Shown here: positions 45,660 to 58,378 of the stretch, piece after piece
How the letters are laid out: every line of letters begins with the position of its first letter
How positions within the stretch are numbered: the stretch's first letter is position 1
Source of the DNA: Hyalella azteca
Taxonomy: Eukaryota; Arthropoda; Malacostraca; Amphipoda; Hyalellidae
Assembly (NCBI RefSeq): GCF_000764305.2
Contig: NW_025935207.1
Coordinates: forward strand, 22,162 to 86,161
Direction: 5' to 3'
DNA length: 64,000 bases
Translations under genes and position numbers: made by a program
The notes under the pieces: generated by a model
Told to the model about the DNA's origin: nothing
Seen by the model: the letters and a program-made list of their open reading frames with translations, nothing else
Databases searched by the model: none

Positions 45660-47880
45660 TTTCAGGTATTATTAGGGGCTTCAGAAGTTTGTTGTAAAGT
45701 ATGAAGCGGGGGTCGGCGTCCTTGAGGTGCGGAAATTGCTGAAGGCTTTTATGTTATTGAATCGTTGCTTTCGATTGTATCTCGTGCATAATTGGTGTTG
45801 TTAAAACTTGCAAAATCCATGCCAGTTGAAGGAATAGTTACAAAATAACCCATTGAAGATTGAATTGAGGCTTTAATGCTAAATGTGTTGATGTTTCATG
45901 CAAGGCAAGTTATCAACCGATGGCCGCGATTATTTAGCATGTCGATGTCGAACAAGATAATATTACATCACTCTACGATTTCTGAAGACATGGCATATTT
46001 TCTAAATTGTTTTTCAGTTCATTTTCATAAAATTGTCAACTTTTTTCAAGTAAAGGTGTTCGCCGTCAACTCAGTTTTTTTTCTGTGCGTTAAACGCTGG
46101 TCGTGCGTTGCAAGATTCACGCACGAGCGTAGAGTTGTTCTTCTGTAAATATTAACACTAAATAATGTTCGATGCTATGCGTATTATTGCAAACCTTCGT
46201 TACTTATTCGTCTTCGCACCACTTTTTGTAACTGAAATGCATAATTAGTTGCAAAATTCTTAAAATATTGAAATAATTCAGAGTATTCATGAAATGGATT
46301 ACAGGAAATGAATTCGTGCCGAATAAAGAATGAATTTTTAAAAAAAGAAGTATACACCTTCGAACCATCTATTTGTCGAACGAAAACTTACATGTCCTAA
46401 TTCGACATCTCCATTATTTAACCAGAAAATTTGAATTTCAAATTTATATTAGAAAATTTCCTAAAGATAAAACTTACTATTTCCCATGCCAAAGTGCAGA
46501 ACATGTTAGCTCAGAAGCTGGGCGCGAGAGGTCAAGTTGTCGTGTAGTAGTACAAAGGCGAGGTTAGGTTGCTGCTTGTGTCGGAGCGTCCATAAAGCAG
46601 CGTCGGTCGGAGCCTGAGTTCTGCACCGTGGCCGAGAGAAATTAGAGGGCGGCTGCCCCTACACATGCAATCTTCTCATTAGGCCCAGAATATAACTTCA
46701 TAAGTGTATTGATGGGTGGCAGCGAGCCAAGCGCCTCCCGCCCTAGACATTAACAACTCTCAACAAGACGCAATGTTGCCACTAATGGGTATGGAATTCT
46801 CTTGAAACATCTTCAGGTATCGCAACCGATCTGAAACCGAACTCTAACATCGTATGTCATGGTCTCGGCAGGCGGAACTATTGACCTTTACTTGACTTGT
46901 GATGCGTCTTATTCGTGACCTTATGCTGTGGAGCTACAGAGGATACTCCGCATGGTCAGGATTGTTGTGCTCACATGTTTTTTTAGAAATTTTGGTGATG
47001 CGGTACACGCCGGAGGCAAGTTGTTATAAATTAATGGCTATGTCTTTGGATTGTGCTTCTAAGGTTCAATCACTTGCATGCAATTCCGAGCCAATAAAGG
47101 TTATTTAGGCAGATTCATGGGTCAGCCATGCAGTTTACTACATAGTGAATATTTGCCTCAAACAAATGGTTCAAACGAAGGCAGAAATATGAGTCTTTGC
47201 GGCGCTTTTATGTACCTGTAATCAATTATTCATACTCCAGCTGTCGAGATCTGGTGCAGCGTATCTGAAGGAGAGCAACCAAAAGAATTAGCATATGAAT
47301 GTCCCTAGCAACGCTGCTTGGGAGGTCGCCCAGGGATACCAACATTACCGGCGCTCCAATTGTTTCACAGTACGTGGAGAAAGAAAACATTCTAGTATGT
47401 GGAAGAAGAAGAAAAACGGCGAAAGAGCCTTAATAAAGTAAAAACTTGATAGTGATAGTCATTAATGAGGAAATTAAGTAATTTTTTTCTTAGGACCTTG
47501 TAAGCAGAAAATAAATCGATCAGATATTTTTTCGTACAGATTAAATTAAACGGGATGAAATCATTCTGTGCAGCTGACGCAAAAACTATAACCATCAACT
47601 GCATACTAATAATTCGCAATCAGAAGTCAAGGTCGTGGCGCCGATCGACGACTCGAAGAGAGAAACGAGTTCTGTCGGGAGTTACTTCACTGAACGAGTC
47701 GCCGACGAAGAGCTATAGTACACTTGTGAGCGCATCCTAGCGAAAATGTGAGCGCATTTCGTTCTAATGATTGATCACTAGAGCAAGGTTCGTCCAATCG
47801 CCTAAATTTACGAGCAATGGTATAGCATCAAACGTCGGTGATTAAACTATGCTGCCTCTCGTTATAGATTAAAAAATATT
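45660..47880. other. No gene recognised
   Basis: Base composition is more balanced around 46500-46760, where CG-containing sequence (GGAGCGTCCATAAAGCAGCG) could be a promoter or untranslated exon, but no conserved protein or strong repeat was seen. Open frames here are short and unlike any family. Confidence 0.45.
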
Positions 47881-47955
47881 ACTCAGTATACACTCACTGC
47901 AGTGAGTGACAGAGAGCGCATTTTCTCGTCGACGAAAACTTGAGATCACGGAAGA

Positions 47956-47986
<31 letters not shown>

Positions 47987-48044
47987 GACATGGCGAGCAC
48001 AATTTAGTGCATTTTTTCCATAAATGAGAAAATGCGCTAAAAAG
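47881..48044. mobile_element. (GTCC)n foldback element
   Basis: It starts ACTCAGTATACACTCACTGC, has a GACAGACAGACAGACGGAC core and ends AAATGAGAAAATGCGCTAAA. Same family as 20722-20872. Confidence 0.82.
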
Positions 48045-48246
48045 GACCACCGCCTGGATCATTAAGTCTCTATATAATTAGTTAGACTCACACCCAATCA
48101 TATAGTGATTATTGATTATAAACATATCAATCTGGCTCTTTAAAAACATTGGTTTGTGTAACTATATGTGCATGCAGTTTCATTTTTTACTCTAAATTTC
48201 AGAGTGTATATGAGGATATATTGCAATATTAACCGGAAAATGACAT

Positions 48247-48558
48247 TTAACGCGTTGGGTGCGATATACGGCCCATCACGCTTGATTGCCATGCAGATGG
48301 CCCCTAAAGCGTTCAAGTCCGCGGACAAAAAAGGCCATATAAAAGCCATATAATTTAATATATACGAGTAAATTTGTAGATTCCGATGCAAACATTAAAT
48401 TGTAATTTTACGCAATTTTTTAAATTCTATTAGGAAATATCGTCTTTATAAATTTTTTTGGCCAAAGCAATAGAAAAAAAGTAAATCGCGGATTTTACCC
48501 GAAAAAAATGACCTTGCAACTCACCGTTCAGTTGAACGTGTCGAACTGAACGTGTTAA
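48247..48558. mobile_element. piggyBac-type MITE, diverged copy
   Basis: TTAA stands at 48247-48250 and 48555-48558. The left end CGCGTTGGGTGCGA and the inverted right end CACGTTCAGTTCGA are related to the CACGTTGACT termini at 13523. The interior shares AAAAAAGGCC...TTAATATATAC with 13636-13665. No transposase frame. Confidence 0.72.
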
Positions 48559-49269
48559 GAAATGCCGTATTGGCGGATGAATGAACCACAGCCTAGGTTT
48601 TGACTGCCTGAGGTCATTTACTTCACATTTTAAAGTCATTATCATCAAGTTAGTTCGAAAATTAAAACAAGCTTCCGTTCCGTGAAATAATTGTCACATT
48701 TTTTTGTAACATTCCGGAACTCTAAGGTTTGTCCGGGTTTTTGTCCATGCTCAGATGATAGATAAGTTATACTGAGTAATTGATAGTAGTCTATACGGAA
48801 GGCAATCAATTGGCTAATTTTAGAATTTGCTAATTTTTTCAGCTAAATTTACGAGGTATATGGAGAATTTAAACGACGGAATTAGAGATTTAGGCATCGA
48901 TAATAAGATATAAACATTATCAAAAATTTAGCTAGTGGTGGATCAATGGTCAAAGATTGCTACCTAGTCAATGGCAACAGGCATTGCAAGTTTCATTTTT
49001 AAAGAAAAGTAAAAAGTAATATAACTGAGCAGTGATTGGCTACAATGCGCATCTTACTCGTGATTGGTCAGCCAAGGTGATACATTTGGCGCCTAAGGTG
49101 CCAATGTCGGCAGAAAGCGTCGCTGCGATTGGCTGGCGCCGCCAATCTTCACACTAAAGGCGTCCGCATTCACACCTCCTGCCTATGTGAAGGGCTGAGG
49201 TGAAGACTCGCAATTGGACGACGAAACATTTTTTGGAATGTGGGCGTAAAACAATAAAATGAAGAAATA

Positions 49270-50150
49270 ACCTGTCCATGAGTTCAGTTGCAGACATTCC
49301 TGATACTCTGGGGAAAACAGAACCATTCCGCCATGGTTTGTTTCGAAAGACTTGATGCTTTGACAAAATATTCTGCAAAGATTTGATGCCTCGGCAAGAT
49401 ATCATTATAAGACTAGATCAGATGCTACGACAAGATATTGTAGAAAGAATTGATGCACCGCCAAATAATTTTTAGCGCATTTTCTCATTTATGGAAAAAA
49501 GGCGCTATTGTGCTCGTCATGTCCGTCCATCCGTGATTTCACGTCACGGACGGACGAGAAAATGCGTCATCAGTCACTCACAGCAGTGAGTACTGGTATA
49601 ATTTGTACAGAGAATTCATGCAGTGATGCTTCATTAGAACATTTCGGAATTATTTACAATAAAGAAAAATATATGGAGAAAGCCTTTAAGGCCTGCTTAT
49701 GTACGAAGGAAAGATATGATGATTCGACAAGATATTCAATAAAGACCAATAAGTCTCAGCTAAATATTTTGCAAAAAAAAAACACAATTTACGCCATAAT
49801 ATTGTGGAGGTATTTCAAGCATTAGCAAAACACTGAGGCATGACTTCATGACCATATTCCCTGTAAAAATATTCGATGTCTCACGAAAATACCGAGGCTA
49901 AAGTCAATGTGTCGATAAAATACTGTAAAGATATTCGATTTTTCATTAAAATACTGAGACAGGACTTGTTGCCTCGGTAAAATACTGTAAAAATATGGAA
50001 CAACGACTTGATCCATCGGTATTAAATATTCAACGTAAAATACCAATAGTATATACGGTACTCGATTCCCCGTCAAAATACTGTAAAAATATTCTATGCC
50101 TCGGCAAAATATCGCCCAAAGACTTGATTCCCAAGCGATGTCCCGAAGTA
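49270..50150. repeat. Degenerate 35-40 bp tandem repeat (GATGCCTCGGCAAAATACTGT)
   Basis: Recurring imperfect units contain TGCCTCGGCAA, AAAATACTGTAAA and ATATTCGAT. The run is interrupted at 49469-49595 by a (GTCC)n foldback element. Open frames through it are not protein-like. Confidence 0.65.
49469..49595. mobile_element. (GTCC)n foldback element, short copy
   Basis: It starts TTTTTAGCGCATTTTCTCAT, has only a short GTCCGTCC core with an inverted CACGGACGGACG, and ends CACTCACAGCAGTGAGTACTG. Confidence 0.78.
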
Positions 50151-53100
50151 AGCAGCATTTCAGTATATAAGGCAAGAATATACGCATAGCGTCGGCGTCA
50201 CGTTGCCCCGACGGAGGCTCTTAGTCGGCATTAGGTTGGCTTTATGGCGACATCGTCGGCAAAAGTGGCTCTTTTGAGTGGAGTTTATAGGGCGGCCGTA
50301 ACTGCCTTCATTGCCGCGAGGAGGCGCCAGCGTCTCTCAGACAACAATTGCCAAACAAACGCTTGATATTTCCTTCTCATCACAACTCGCATGATCGACT
50401 GGTGGTTTGTCGGCTTTTCAACACACGTTAAAAAATGTAGAGTGTTGCGTAGTTTTCGATAATTGTGTCAACATTCGCTTTTAAAAACAGAAATCCGCGG
50501 ATAAACGATCCGGAATTTATTTCTTAGTCAACATTTTCGTGAGGTTTATCCATGTAACGTAATTATGAGGAATCACGACTCAGAAAAACCAATACATTCT
50601 TGTTTTCGAATCTTATGTGCAATATACTTTCAACAAAATATACAATAAATGCGTATCGGCAATACTTCTGTTAGTATTGAATTCAAAAGCTTCATTGCTA
50701 AGAATTAAAAAAATGCAACAGAAGTTCGATCCCCATGTATTGGATGAAATAATTTGAGTGGCCGGTGTCACCTTCAGGCAATTTTATTGCTGAGACCAAA
50801 CGCAACATTGCTCAATCAAATACACTACTAAAATCTTAAGCAGACACAATAGAGCAAAGACATCGCGCTATTAACCCGACTAAATTGGCAAAATATATGA
50901 ATTTGCTTGCATGTGCCCGTTATTAAATCCTACAGAAAAAAATGAAAATACCTCGTGCCCATATCTTAAATATTTATCGGACCATTCTGTAGTCAGACCT
51001 GCTTGGAAATCATGTTAGGTAGTAGTCAATTAATAATATCAAGTCTAAGCAGTTTTCCCTGCTTATGGTCATGGTCAAAGAACACATCATATTTATTCTC
51101 AAATTAAACCTCGTTATTCTAATGTTGAAGCATGCACGAGCTCCACGAGCACGGCTGGAAGCTTGTTATCAGCTAGTAGGAATCATGACACCATTTGTCA
51201 TGCCACGGCTGTGCTGCGATAATCGTCTTTCTGCCATCTCTATCTCATACCATTCCCGATGAAGACCACACGAAGGACAGTAAAGCTCTGTGCTCGGCGC
51301 CCAGCTCTGTGACAGCCATGGTATTGTTGCGCTCTGTGACGTATGACCTCGCCGCGGAAACACAAGATGCGCAACATGCCTACGCTGCGGCAACAAGACC
51401 CCAACCTCTTTGGTATGGGCAACCTACTTATTAATGAAGACTTTATTTGTTACTTGAGCCGTCGAACAAAGTGGCCAAGTAGTAAGATAATTTATTCACA
51501 TTGCTTGTGAATAGTTTGTAATACCTTGACTTGAGGTTATTCTTAAAAGTCCGAACTTAGTCTTATAGTCGGCACGTAGATGGAAAACGTCGTTATTAAT
51601 TTTCTTACCTCATTTTTGATATATATTTTTTTATTGATATATATTTTATATTTTTTGATATATTTTACCTCATATATTTTTTCTTACCTTATTTTACCTT
51701 CTTAACTCATATTTGTCACAAGCAGAAATTCACAAAATCTTCGTTACCATGCGCTTCTCTTAAAAAAAAGGGTTTGCGCGAATGCCTTTATATTGTGAAT
51801 AAGAGTAGGAATTCCAACGCCGGCTATGAGCGGCAAATTTTAAGCAGATTTGAGATAACTTAATGCAATTTTAGAGGATAATGAATGTTGATCTGTCAAA
51901 ATAAAATTGAAAATTAGTAGGTTTTTGGGCAAAACCCAATCCAATGTTCAATATTCGAAGAATGCTTTCTCCACCTTTTCAGTTGTACGCGCGCACCGTA
52001 CGTGGCAGTGCTGTGAACTGCTAGAAGTTCAGTGGTGTTTTTACATTTTTGATAAATTTCTTTTTGATTTGGTGTACGAGCTTCCTTTCATTTCAGTGAG
52101 TATTTTAATTTCAAATAAAATGTTGTCCCTTCAATTATTAATAATATATTTACAGTAAAAATCACGAGAAACAGTGAAGAAAACTAAGTGAAGTACTTCC
52201 GTGCAATCCATAACTGCATGGAGAGCAGCTACCGGTAGGTATACCATAGCTATGTCATCTCCTATGACCTATACAGGCTATACAGCAAAATAGCCCAGCC
52301 AGCTCACCGTACCCTGATTAATGCTTGCGTAGCCCACAATGGAAAATTCAAATCTCAGTTCTCACGTTAACGAATGAGATATCTATTTAACGCTCGTTGC
52401 CTTAAATTTTCCCCTCCTATTTTGTTCAGTTTTAGTAGAAAGTAAGTTTTCAACAACGTACTTCCAACCTCTGCAAGTGTTGCTCTATACCAACCTCACG
52501 CGGCCATATCTACTCCCAATGGCTGGCGCACCTCGATTAACGGTCAGTAATCAATTTTACCGTGTTTAATTGATATAAAATAATGGCTGAGTTTCTTTAA
52601 TATTCCTATATAGATTTGATGTTTCAATTATGCACTGTTTTGATTTATGTAACTCCAGGAAAATTTCGCAATGAATTTGTACCCGGATTGTCGGTTATTT
52701 CCAGGATAGTATTTACAGAAGAAAGAAGCTATAATTAACCAATTATAATGGTTGAGAGGATTTTCTCTATCTCAAACTTCAGTGTAACGTTTTGTTAAAT
52801 TCTAACCTGCAGTCTTTGTATTTAGCAGCATTAAAAAAAAAAAACAATTATTTAGCAGCAATTATGCGAGTGAGTTGGTTAAATATAAAAATAGGTGTTC
52901 TTCGTGTGAACTTTCATGAATTTATTGCGCTCAGTGCATGGTTACCGTGTTCAGACAAAACGGACTGAGTGTTTGTGGTGTAATAAGTTTTAACGTGATA
53001 TGTTGCCTGGATATCGAATATTTGTTTGATGAGTGTTGAGTGATAGTCGTTATTTACTGATACTGCGCTCTCAATGTGGCTATCTGAGCCACGCATGAAT

Positions 53101-53235
53101 TTCATGTGTTTGGGGCATTGCCTAAATTTACTTTTGCGTCGTGTTTTGAATGTCATGCACATCCTGCTTCACATGCACGCATGTTTGGGACATCACATCC
53201 ACGAGTTTGTTGCGCGCTAATATGTTGAGCATGTA
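50151..53235. other. No gene recognised
   Basis: Mostly single-copy-looking AT-rich sequence. The short frames at 51065-51434 are not recognisable. A run of ATATATTTT-type low complexity lies at 51618-51690. Confidence 0.45.
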
Positions 53236-53840
53236 TTATGAGTGTGAAATCGTGCGTCACTTAATTGTATGAGTTTTGAGTGTCATCCACGCGTTTGTAC
53301 CGCGCTAGTGTTGTACATGTGTTTTGAGTGTCACATCCGCGCGTTTGTACCGCGCTATAGTGTTATGCATGTGTTTTGAGTGTCACATCCGCGCGTTTGT
53401 ACCGCGCTATAAGTTTGTACCGCGCTATATGTACATGTGTTTTGAGTGTCACATCCTCGCGTTTGTGCCGCGCTTGTGTTATGCATGTGTTTTGAGTGTC
53501 GCCACGTGTTTGTAACGCGCTAGTGTTATGCTGTGTTTTGAGTGTCACATCCACGCATTTGTACCGCGCTAGTGTTATGCATGTGTTTTGAGTGTCATAT
53601 CCAGGCGTTTGAGCCGCGTAATTAAGTGTTATGCATGAGTTTTGAGTGTCACATCCAGGCGTTTGTACCGCGCTAGTGTTATGCATGAGTTTTGAGTGTC
53701 ACATCCACGCGTTTGTACCGCGCTAGTGTTATGCTGTGTTTTGCGTGTCACATCCACGCGTTTAATTGTACCGCGCTATAGTGTTATGCATGAGTTTTGA
53801 GTGTCACATCCACGCGTTTGTACCGCGCAAGTGTTTGCCA
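53236..53840. repeat. About 50-bp minisatellite (GTGTCACATCCACGCGTTTG)
   Basis: About eleven imperfect units read TTTTGAGTGTCACATCCACG then CGTTTGTACCGCGCTAGTGT and TATGCATG. Some units lose or gain 3-5 bases. Open frames on both strands are produced by the repeat. Confidence 0.93.
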
Positions 53841-55004
53841 TGACAGCCCTCCCTATATACACGCATGAAACACCGCAAGGTTTCTTGGACATCAGCGCAC
53901 GTCTCGTTAGGTTGCCGCGCTCTGGCCAACGCGGCGTGAACGGGCTCCCTCTCCCGCCTATCTTTGCGGTGCATCCATTGTGACGCTAGCCTTTGGGGGA
54001 TCCTGAGCTCTCTTTTACCTTCAACTTCTGACGGCGAGATCCTTTTTAATGCAAAGATCATCAGCATCATCGTGGTCGAAAGATAGGAGGGGGAGGGGTG
54101 TTGAGTGGTACAGTCATGCTCGAGCCAAAGTTTGATGGGCAGCGAGCGTGAACATGTGTTGCCATGGGTGATGGTGACGAATAGCGGTGATGCTGCGGCT
54201 AGTTTGTTGCACTTGTTGGTGATGATTCAGCCCATTTTTTACCTTATAGTGATGCAAATAATTTTATTGATTTTCTGACCCTGCATGTCAGAGTTTCCAC
54301 GGTCCTAATCATGCCTCCCGTTTGATAATTTTCAGAAAGGCACTGCATGTTCCCTGAACTTGAAATTTTGAAAGCTATGCGAGCCCAAACGTAACGCATG
54401 CACTTTCATTCATGACAGAATATAGAGGATGTATCATCGCTGCAGGTGCACAGTTATTGTCTTAACGGTACTGCTTTACCTGCTTTAGTTTATCAGCAAA
54501 TACTTTAACCAACACGTACCTTGTATATGCACGAATTTATGGTCAACACTTGACGTGCGCGAGTTCATCATTATTTACTTGTCTCACAGGTAGCAACACG
54601 TACTTTTTCTGCGCGAATTCCTGCATGATTCTTCCCTTATAAGACTATAATAAAGCGCATTTGGAACGTCTATGGCATGTGCGGGCACCTAATTAAACTT
54701 CGCGTATAAGCATCAAGTTAATTATATGATATATCGCCCGCAGCCTCGTTAATACGTTAATTTAGCAGCGGCCGTACATTATTACCATACGCTGAAGGTG
54801 CGCTTCATGACGCGAGCGTATATATGAGGAGGATATTGTGTGCGTCACAACCATTCATCATGGCCACGAGGTTCGGTTTATTGCACCCATGCCATTAGGA
54901 GACTTCCTGCGCCTGGGGGACCCAAGCTTCTTTTTATTCCCGCGCATCCAATAACAAAAGTGACTAATTCTGCCTTCCGCTCGCTCCGTGTCGGCGAGGG
55001 TCGT

Positions 55005-55115
55005 GATGGTGCAGTGAAGCACGGCGTGCAGTGAAGCACGGCGTGCAGTGGCAGCACGGCGTGCAGTGCAGCACGGCGTGCAGTGCAGCACGGCGTGCAG
55101 TGCAGCATGGCGTGC
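55005..55115. repeat. 17-bp minisatellite (GCAGTGCAGCACGGCGT)
   Basis: Six to seven units of CAGTGCAGCACGGCGTG, with minor variants (CAGTGAAGC, CAGTGGCAGC), lie in otherwise unique sequence. Confidence 0.93.
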
Positions 55116-56134
55116 AACGGCACCCTGCCGCTCGATGTGATATTTAATAAATTAATGTAGTATAAAATTAATACACTATTTATTATATATTATAAATTAA
55201 AAAATTAATGTATTGTACAATGTACATAATCTTGCGCATCGTTCTAACCATCTCGCGTACTCACAGCGTTTAAATTTTCTCCACGACGAACTAGCTTCCG
55301 AAAACATATGGTCAATTTCTTCATAAGATTTCATGATTTTTTTTTAAGTCCATTCTCATTTTTAACAGAAACGTTGTTTTAAAAACGCTCTTGTTCTTGT
55401 CCGTTTGAAATTTTTAAAAGATATATATTTTTGCGTTGTTCTGCATTTCATTTGTCCCTCTTTTTCTAATCTTTATTATTAATTTATTATTGTTCATATG
55501 GAGTTTCTCTAATGATGTGGAAACTGGTTTTCGAACCGTTTTCATAGAAAGTGTGGTGGCATTAAAAAAAATATTGAATGTCAAGTTCAGTTTTAACGAT
55601 TTAAGCAATCATACCTTTTAAATCGTATATGACTTCACTTAAGATTTAAGCGATTAAGGAGTTTTGCCAACTGTTAAGCAGTAAAGATTGAAATTTTCTG
55701 TTGTGGGTTTAGATAATATTTAGGTTTGTCTTCTGTAATGGCTTATAGGTACGAATACATTTCCAGTTTGAAAATTCTCCCCGAACGATTTTACTTTGAA
55801 TAAAATTCATTGTCAGGTTTTCAAAAATTTTGGAGCGAGTCCGAAGATGAAGGTTGATTGATGGATTTATTACTTTCTTGTTGACGTTCAAATTTTAATT
55901 ATTTCACTTGAATAATAATTGCATTTTTCGAATGGTTTCCATCATCTTGAAGGAATGCAGACGCAAGCAAGTTTTCAGACGGCCGAGGGTGGAAATGCGA
56001 AGCGTTTAGGCCTACAATCAAATTGGCGGCGCTTATAAAGCACTTCAAAGCGCGCGGAGCAGCCAGCCTATAGGCCTAATTAAAGCAATAGGCAGATGAA
56101 AGAAACGCTCCAGAGAGACGCTTGTTGACCAAAT

Positions 56135-56545
56135 CCTTTGCACATGTACGCTTCATGTGCTCATCATATTCACTGAACATGTACATGTACAGTTCATGTG
56201 CTGTTGATAATTATATTCAGCGAACATGTACAGTTCATGAGCTGTTGATCATTTTTACCCAGCATGTGCAGTTCATGTGCTGTCGATCATATTCACCGAA
56301 CATATGTATACATATTGTTCATGTACTGCTGGTCATATAACAGAATATTTATATATTCAGTTCTTGCGCTGCGCATGTTGTGCTGATCGCATTCAAAGAA
56401 CATGCACAGTTCATGTTTTGTACGCATGTATATGTATGTGTGGTGTTAACATCTAAGGAACATTAATTAGTTGTCGATCGCATCCACAACATATGTACAC
56501 AGCACATGCAATTCATGCATGTGAAGCAATTCATGCATGTGCATG
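56135..56545. repeat. Degenerate tandem repeat (GAACATGTACAGTTCATGTG)
   Basis: Units of about 50 bp combine CATGTACAGTTCATG(T/A)GCTG with TGATCATATTCACNGAAC. Each core is itself a near-palindrome (CATG...CATG). It drifts into CATGCATGTG-type sequence at its right edge. Confidence 0.8.
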
Positions 56546-56589
56546 CCGTCGTTGTAATCACATCCACTGTACTGTACATGTACAATGTC

Positions 56590-56768
56590 GTGCCGAAATC
56601 GCGGAATTGTCGATTCTATGGAATCGGCAGCCAGTTTGCCGAATCTGTAGAATCATCATTTCTATACTATAGGAATCTGGGGTTAGGTCAGTCAGCCAAG
56701 TTAATTCTACAGATTCGGCAAACTGGCTGCCGATTCCATAGAATCGGCAATTCCGCGATTTCGGCACT
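56590..56768. mobile_element. Nearly perfect foldback element, 64-nt arms
   Basis: The left arm (56590-56653) begins GTGCCGAAATCGCGGAATTG and ends TTTGCCGAATCTGTAGAAT; the right arm (56705-56768) is its reverse complement with one mismatch seen. The loop is about 50 nt. Flanks TACAAT on both sides could reflect target duplication or extended termini. The near identity suggests a recent insertion. Confidence 0.9.
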
Positions 56769-57779
56769 ACAATATACGATGTACGTGTTGAACTTCTTGA
56801 CGTGGCTGCAGCGATCTTGCATGCTGGACGTGTTTGCTCCATCAACGCGCTCATCGAGAGCGGCAACACTTGAAGAGATTGCCAGCCATCATGTCAACAA
56901 CGTGAGATGGTATTTGGTATTTTGCATTGTTGAAGTGTTTTCTGGTTATTATAAGCGAGCGCGTCAAGATGGAGCTGTCGTAGTGTGTGATCAAACCATG
57001 CAAACCAAAGGATGCGAACCATTTTAGAATAATATGATTATATCTATTTTGAATTAGAATCAATTGTAGTTAAAGTTCGCTTTGTTAGTCATAAGCAAAT
57101 TTAACAGAGAAGAGTATTCGCTGCCTGATTCTAATTAAGTCACATGCCAGGCCAATGTTTGCCGATTGATTTTAGCTCCAGTCATTTGAACAATGAACTC
57201 GGTGTCACTGAACAAGAGATTTTATTCTTTAATGAAATTTTATTTTAGGCAGAAGATGGTTTTGTTAATATTTATTGCCCGGAAATTGTTCAATTGACTC
57301 CAAACACATATTGAGCTGGTACTTAAATTATCTTCGAATTAAAATGTTTGAATGATTTTGCAAGCCAGGACAATATATATTAATTAAGTGCGGTAACATT
57401 GTAAATCATATGTGCATGCATGCTGCGCAGGCTGCATGATAAGATGCAATAAGCGGATAAGTGTTCTGGGGAATAAAGACAAACAAAGACAAGAAGATCG
57501 TTAAAATAAATGTTCAGCGAACAGAGGCCTGCGTGACTCAGCACTTGTGTGGACTGAGCAGGACTCGGAGGGGGTTGTCTCGGTAGCACAGATAACGAGC
57601 CTACGGCCTATGCTTGTTTGCACGCGTGTTCCTTGCCGTACATTTCCCTCTCGGCCGCAGACTTCCTTGCAGCCTGGCACGTTTTGGACTTCCTTGTATA
57701 TCCTTATGTATGTGTTATATCCTGCATTATAGCAAATAACTATTAAATTGCGAAATTGGCTTGTTTAAAGTAGCGTGCT

Positions 57780-58378
57780 TCATGACCATGGAATTCAATG
57801 GTTTACATTTTCAGGGTCAAACAATTCTCCAGATGACGTTGTTTAATCAAAATGCAGGTTTTAGGAAGTAATTTTAAGTTTTTAACTACGTTTCGAATGT
57901 GACAACATTAATTTTCAAGTTATAGGAAGCATTGAAACCAAAAATTTTGGTAGAAATATGTACATGATACACATAAATATGACACAACACGGAAATTTGG
58001 AACCGTGAAAATTACTCCGAGACCATCTCAAAGTTTTGAAAATTTAGTATAGTTATGAGATGGATAGCCGGAGTCCAATGCGTATAGAGATGAGGGCTTC
58101 AGCTATCGTCGGTCGGATTATGTCGGGCCACTCCATGACGATGCTGGTAGGTTCCTCCAGCACAGCTATTGTATCATGTTTATGTGTATCATGGACTTAT
58201 TTCCACCAAAATTTCAGTATTCAAAGCTTCCTATAACTTGAAAATGAATGTTGTCACATTCGAAACATGGTTAATAAATTAAAATTACTTCGTAAAACCT
58301 GCATATTGATCAATCAACGTCATCTGAAGAATTGATCGATCTTGTAAATTTAAATCAATGAATTCTATGGTCATTAAC
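57780..58378. mobile_element. Large foldback, roughly 200-nt arms
   Basis: Left arm landmarks CATGACCATGGAATTCAATG, CCAGATGACGTTG, TTTCGAATGTGACAACATTA and AAGTTATAGGAAGC recur inverted at 58378 back to about 58165. The middle is about 180 nt (from GACACAACACGG to CTCCAGCACAGC). Part of the arm (GTTTCGAATGTAGCAACATT) also occurs at 7361, so it is a family. Confidence 0.8.

Noticed and set aside
53236..53840. Regular repeat of about 50 bp, considered as a CRISPR array
   Set aside because: The whole unit repeats with no unique spacers, and the DNA is eukaryotic.
56506..57027. 173-codon open frame
   Set aside because: It runs through a tandem repeat and across the foldback arms; the protein has no recognisable feature.
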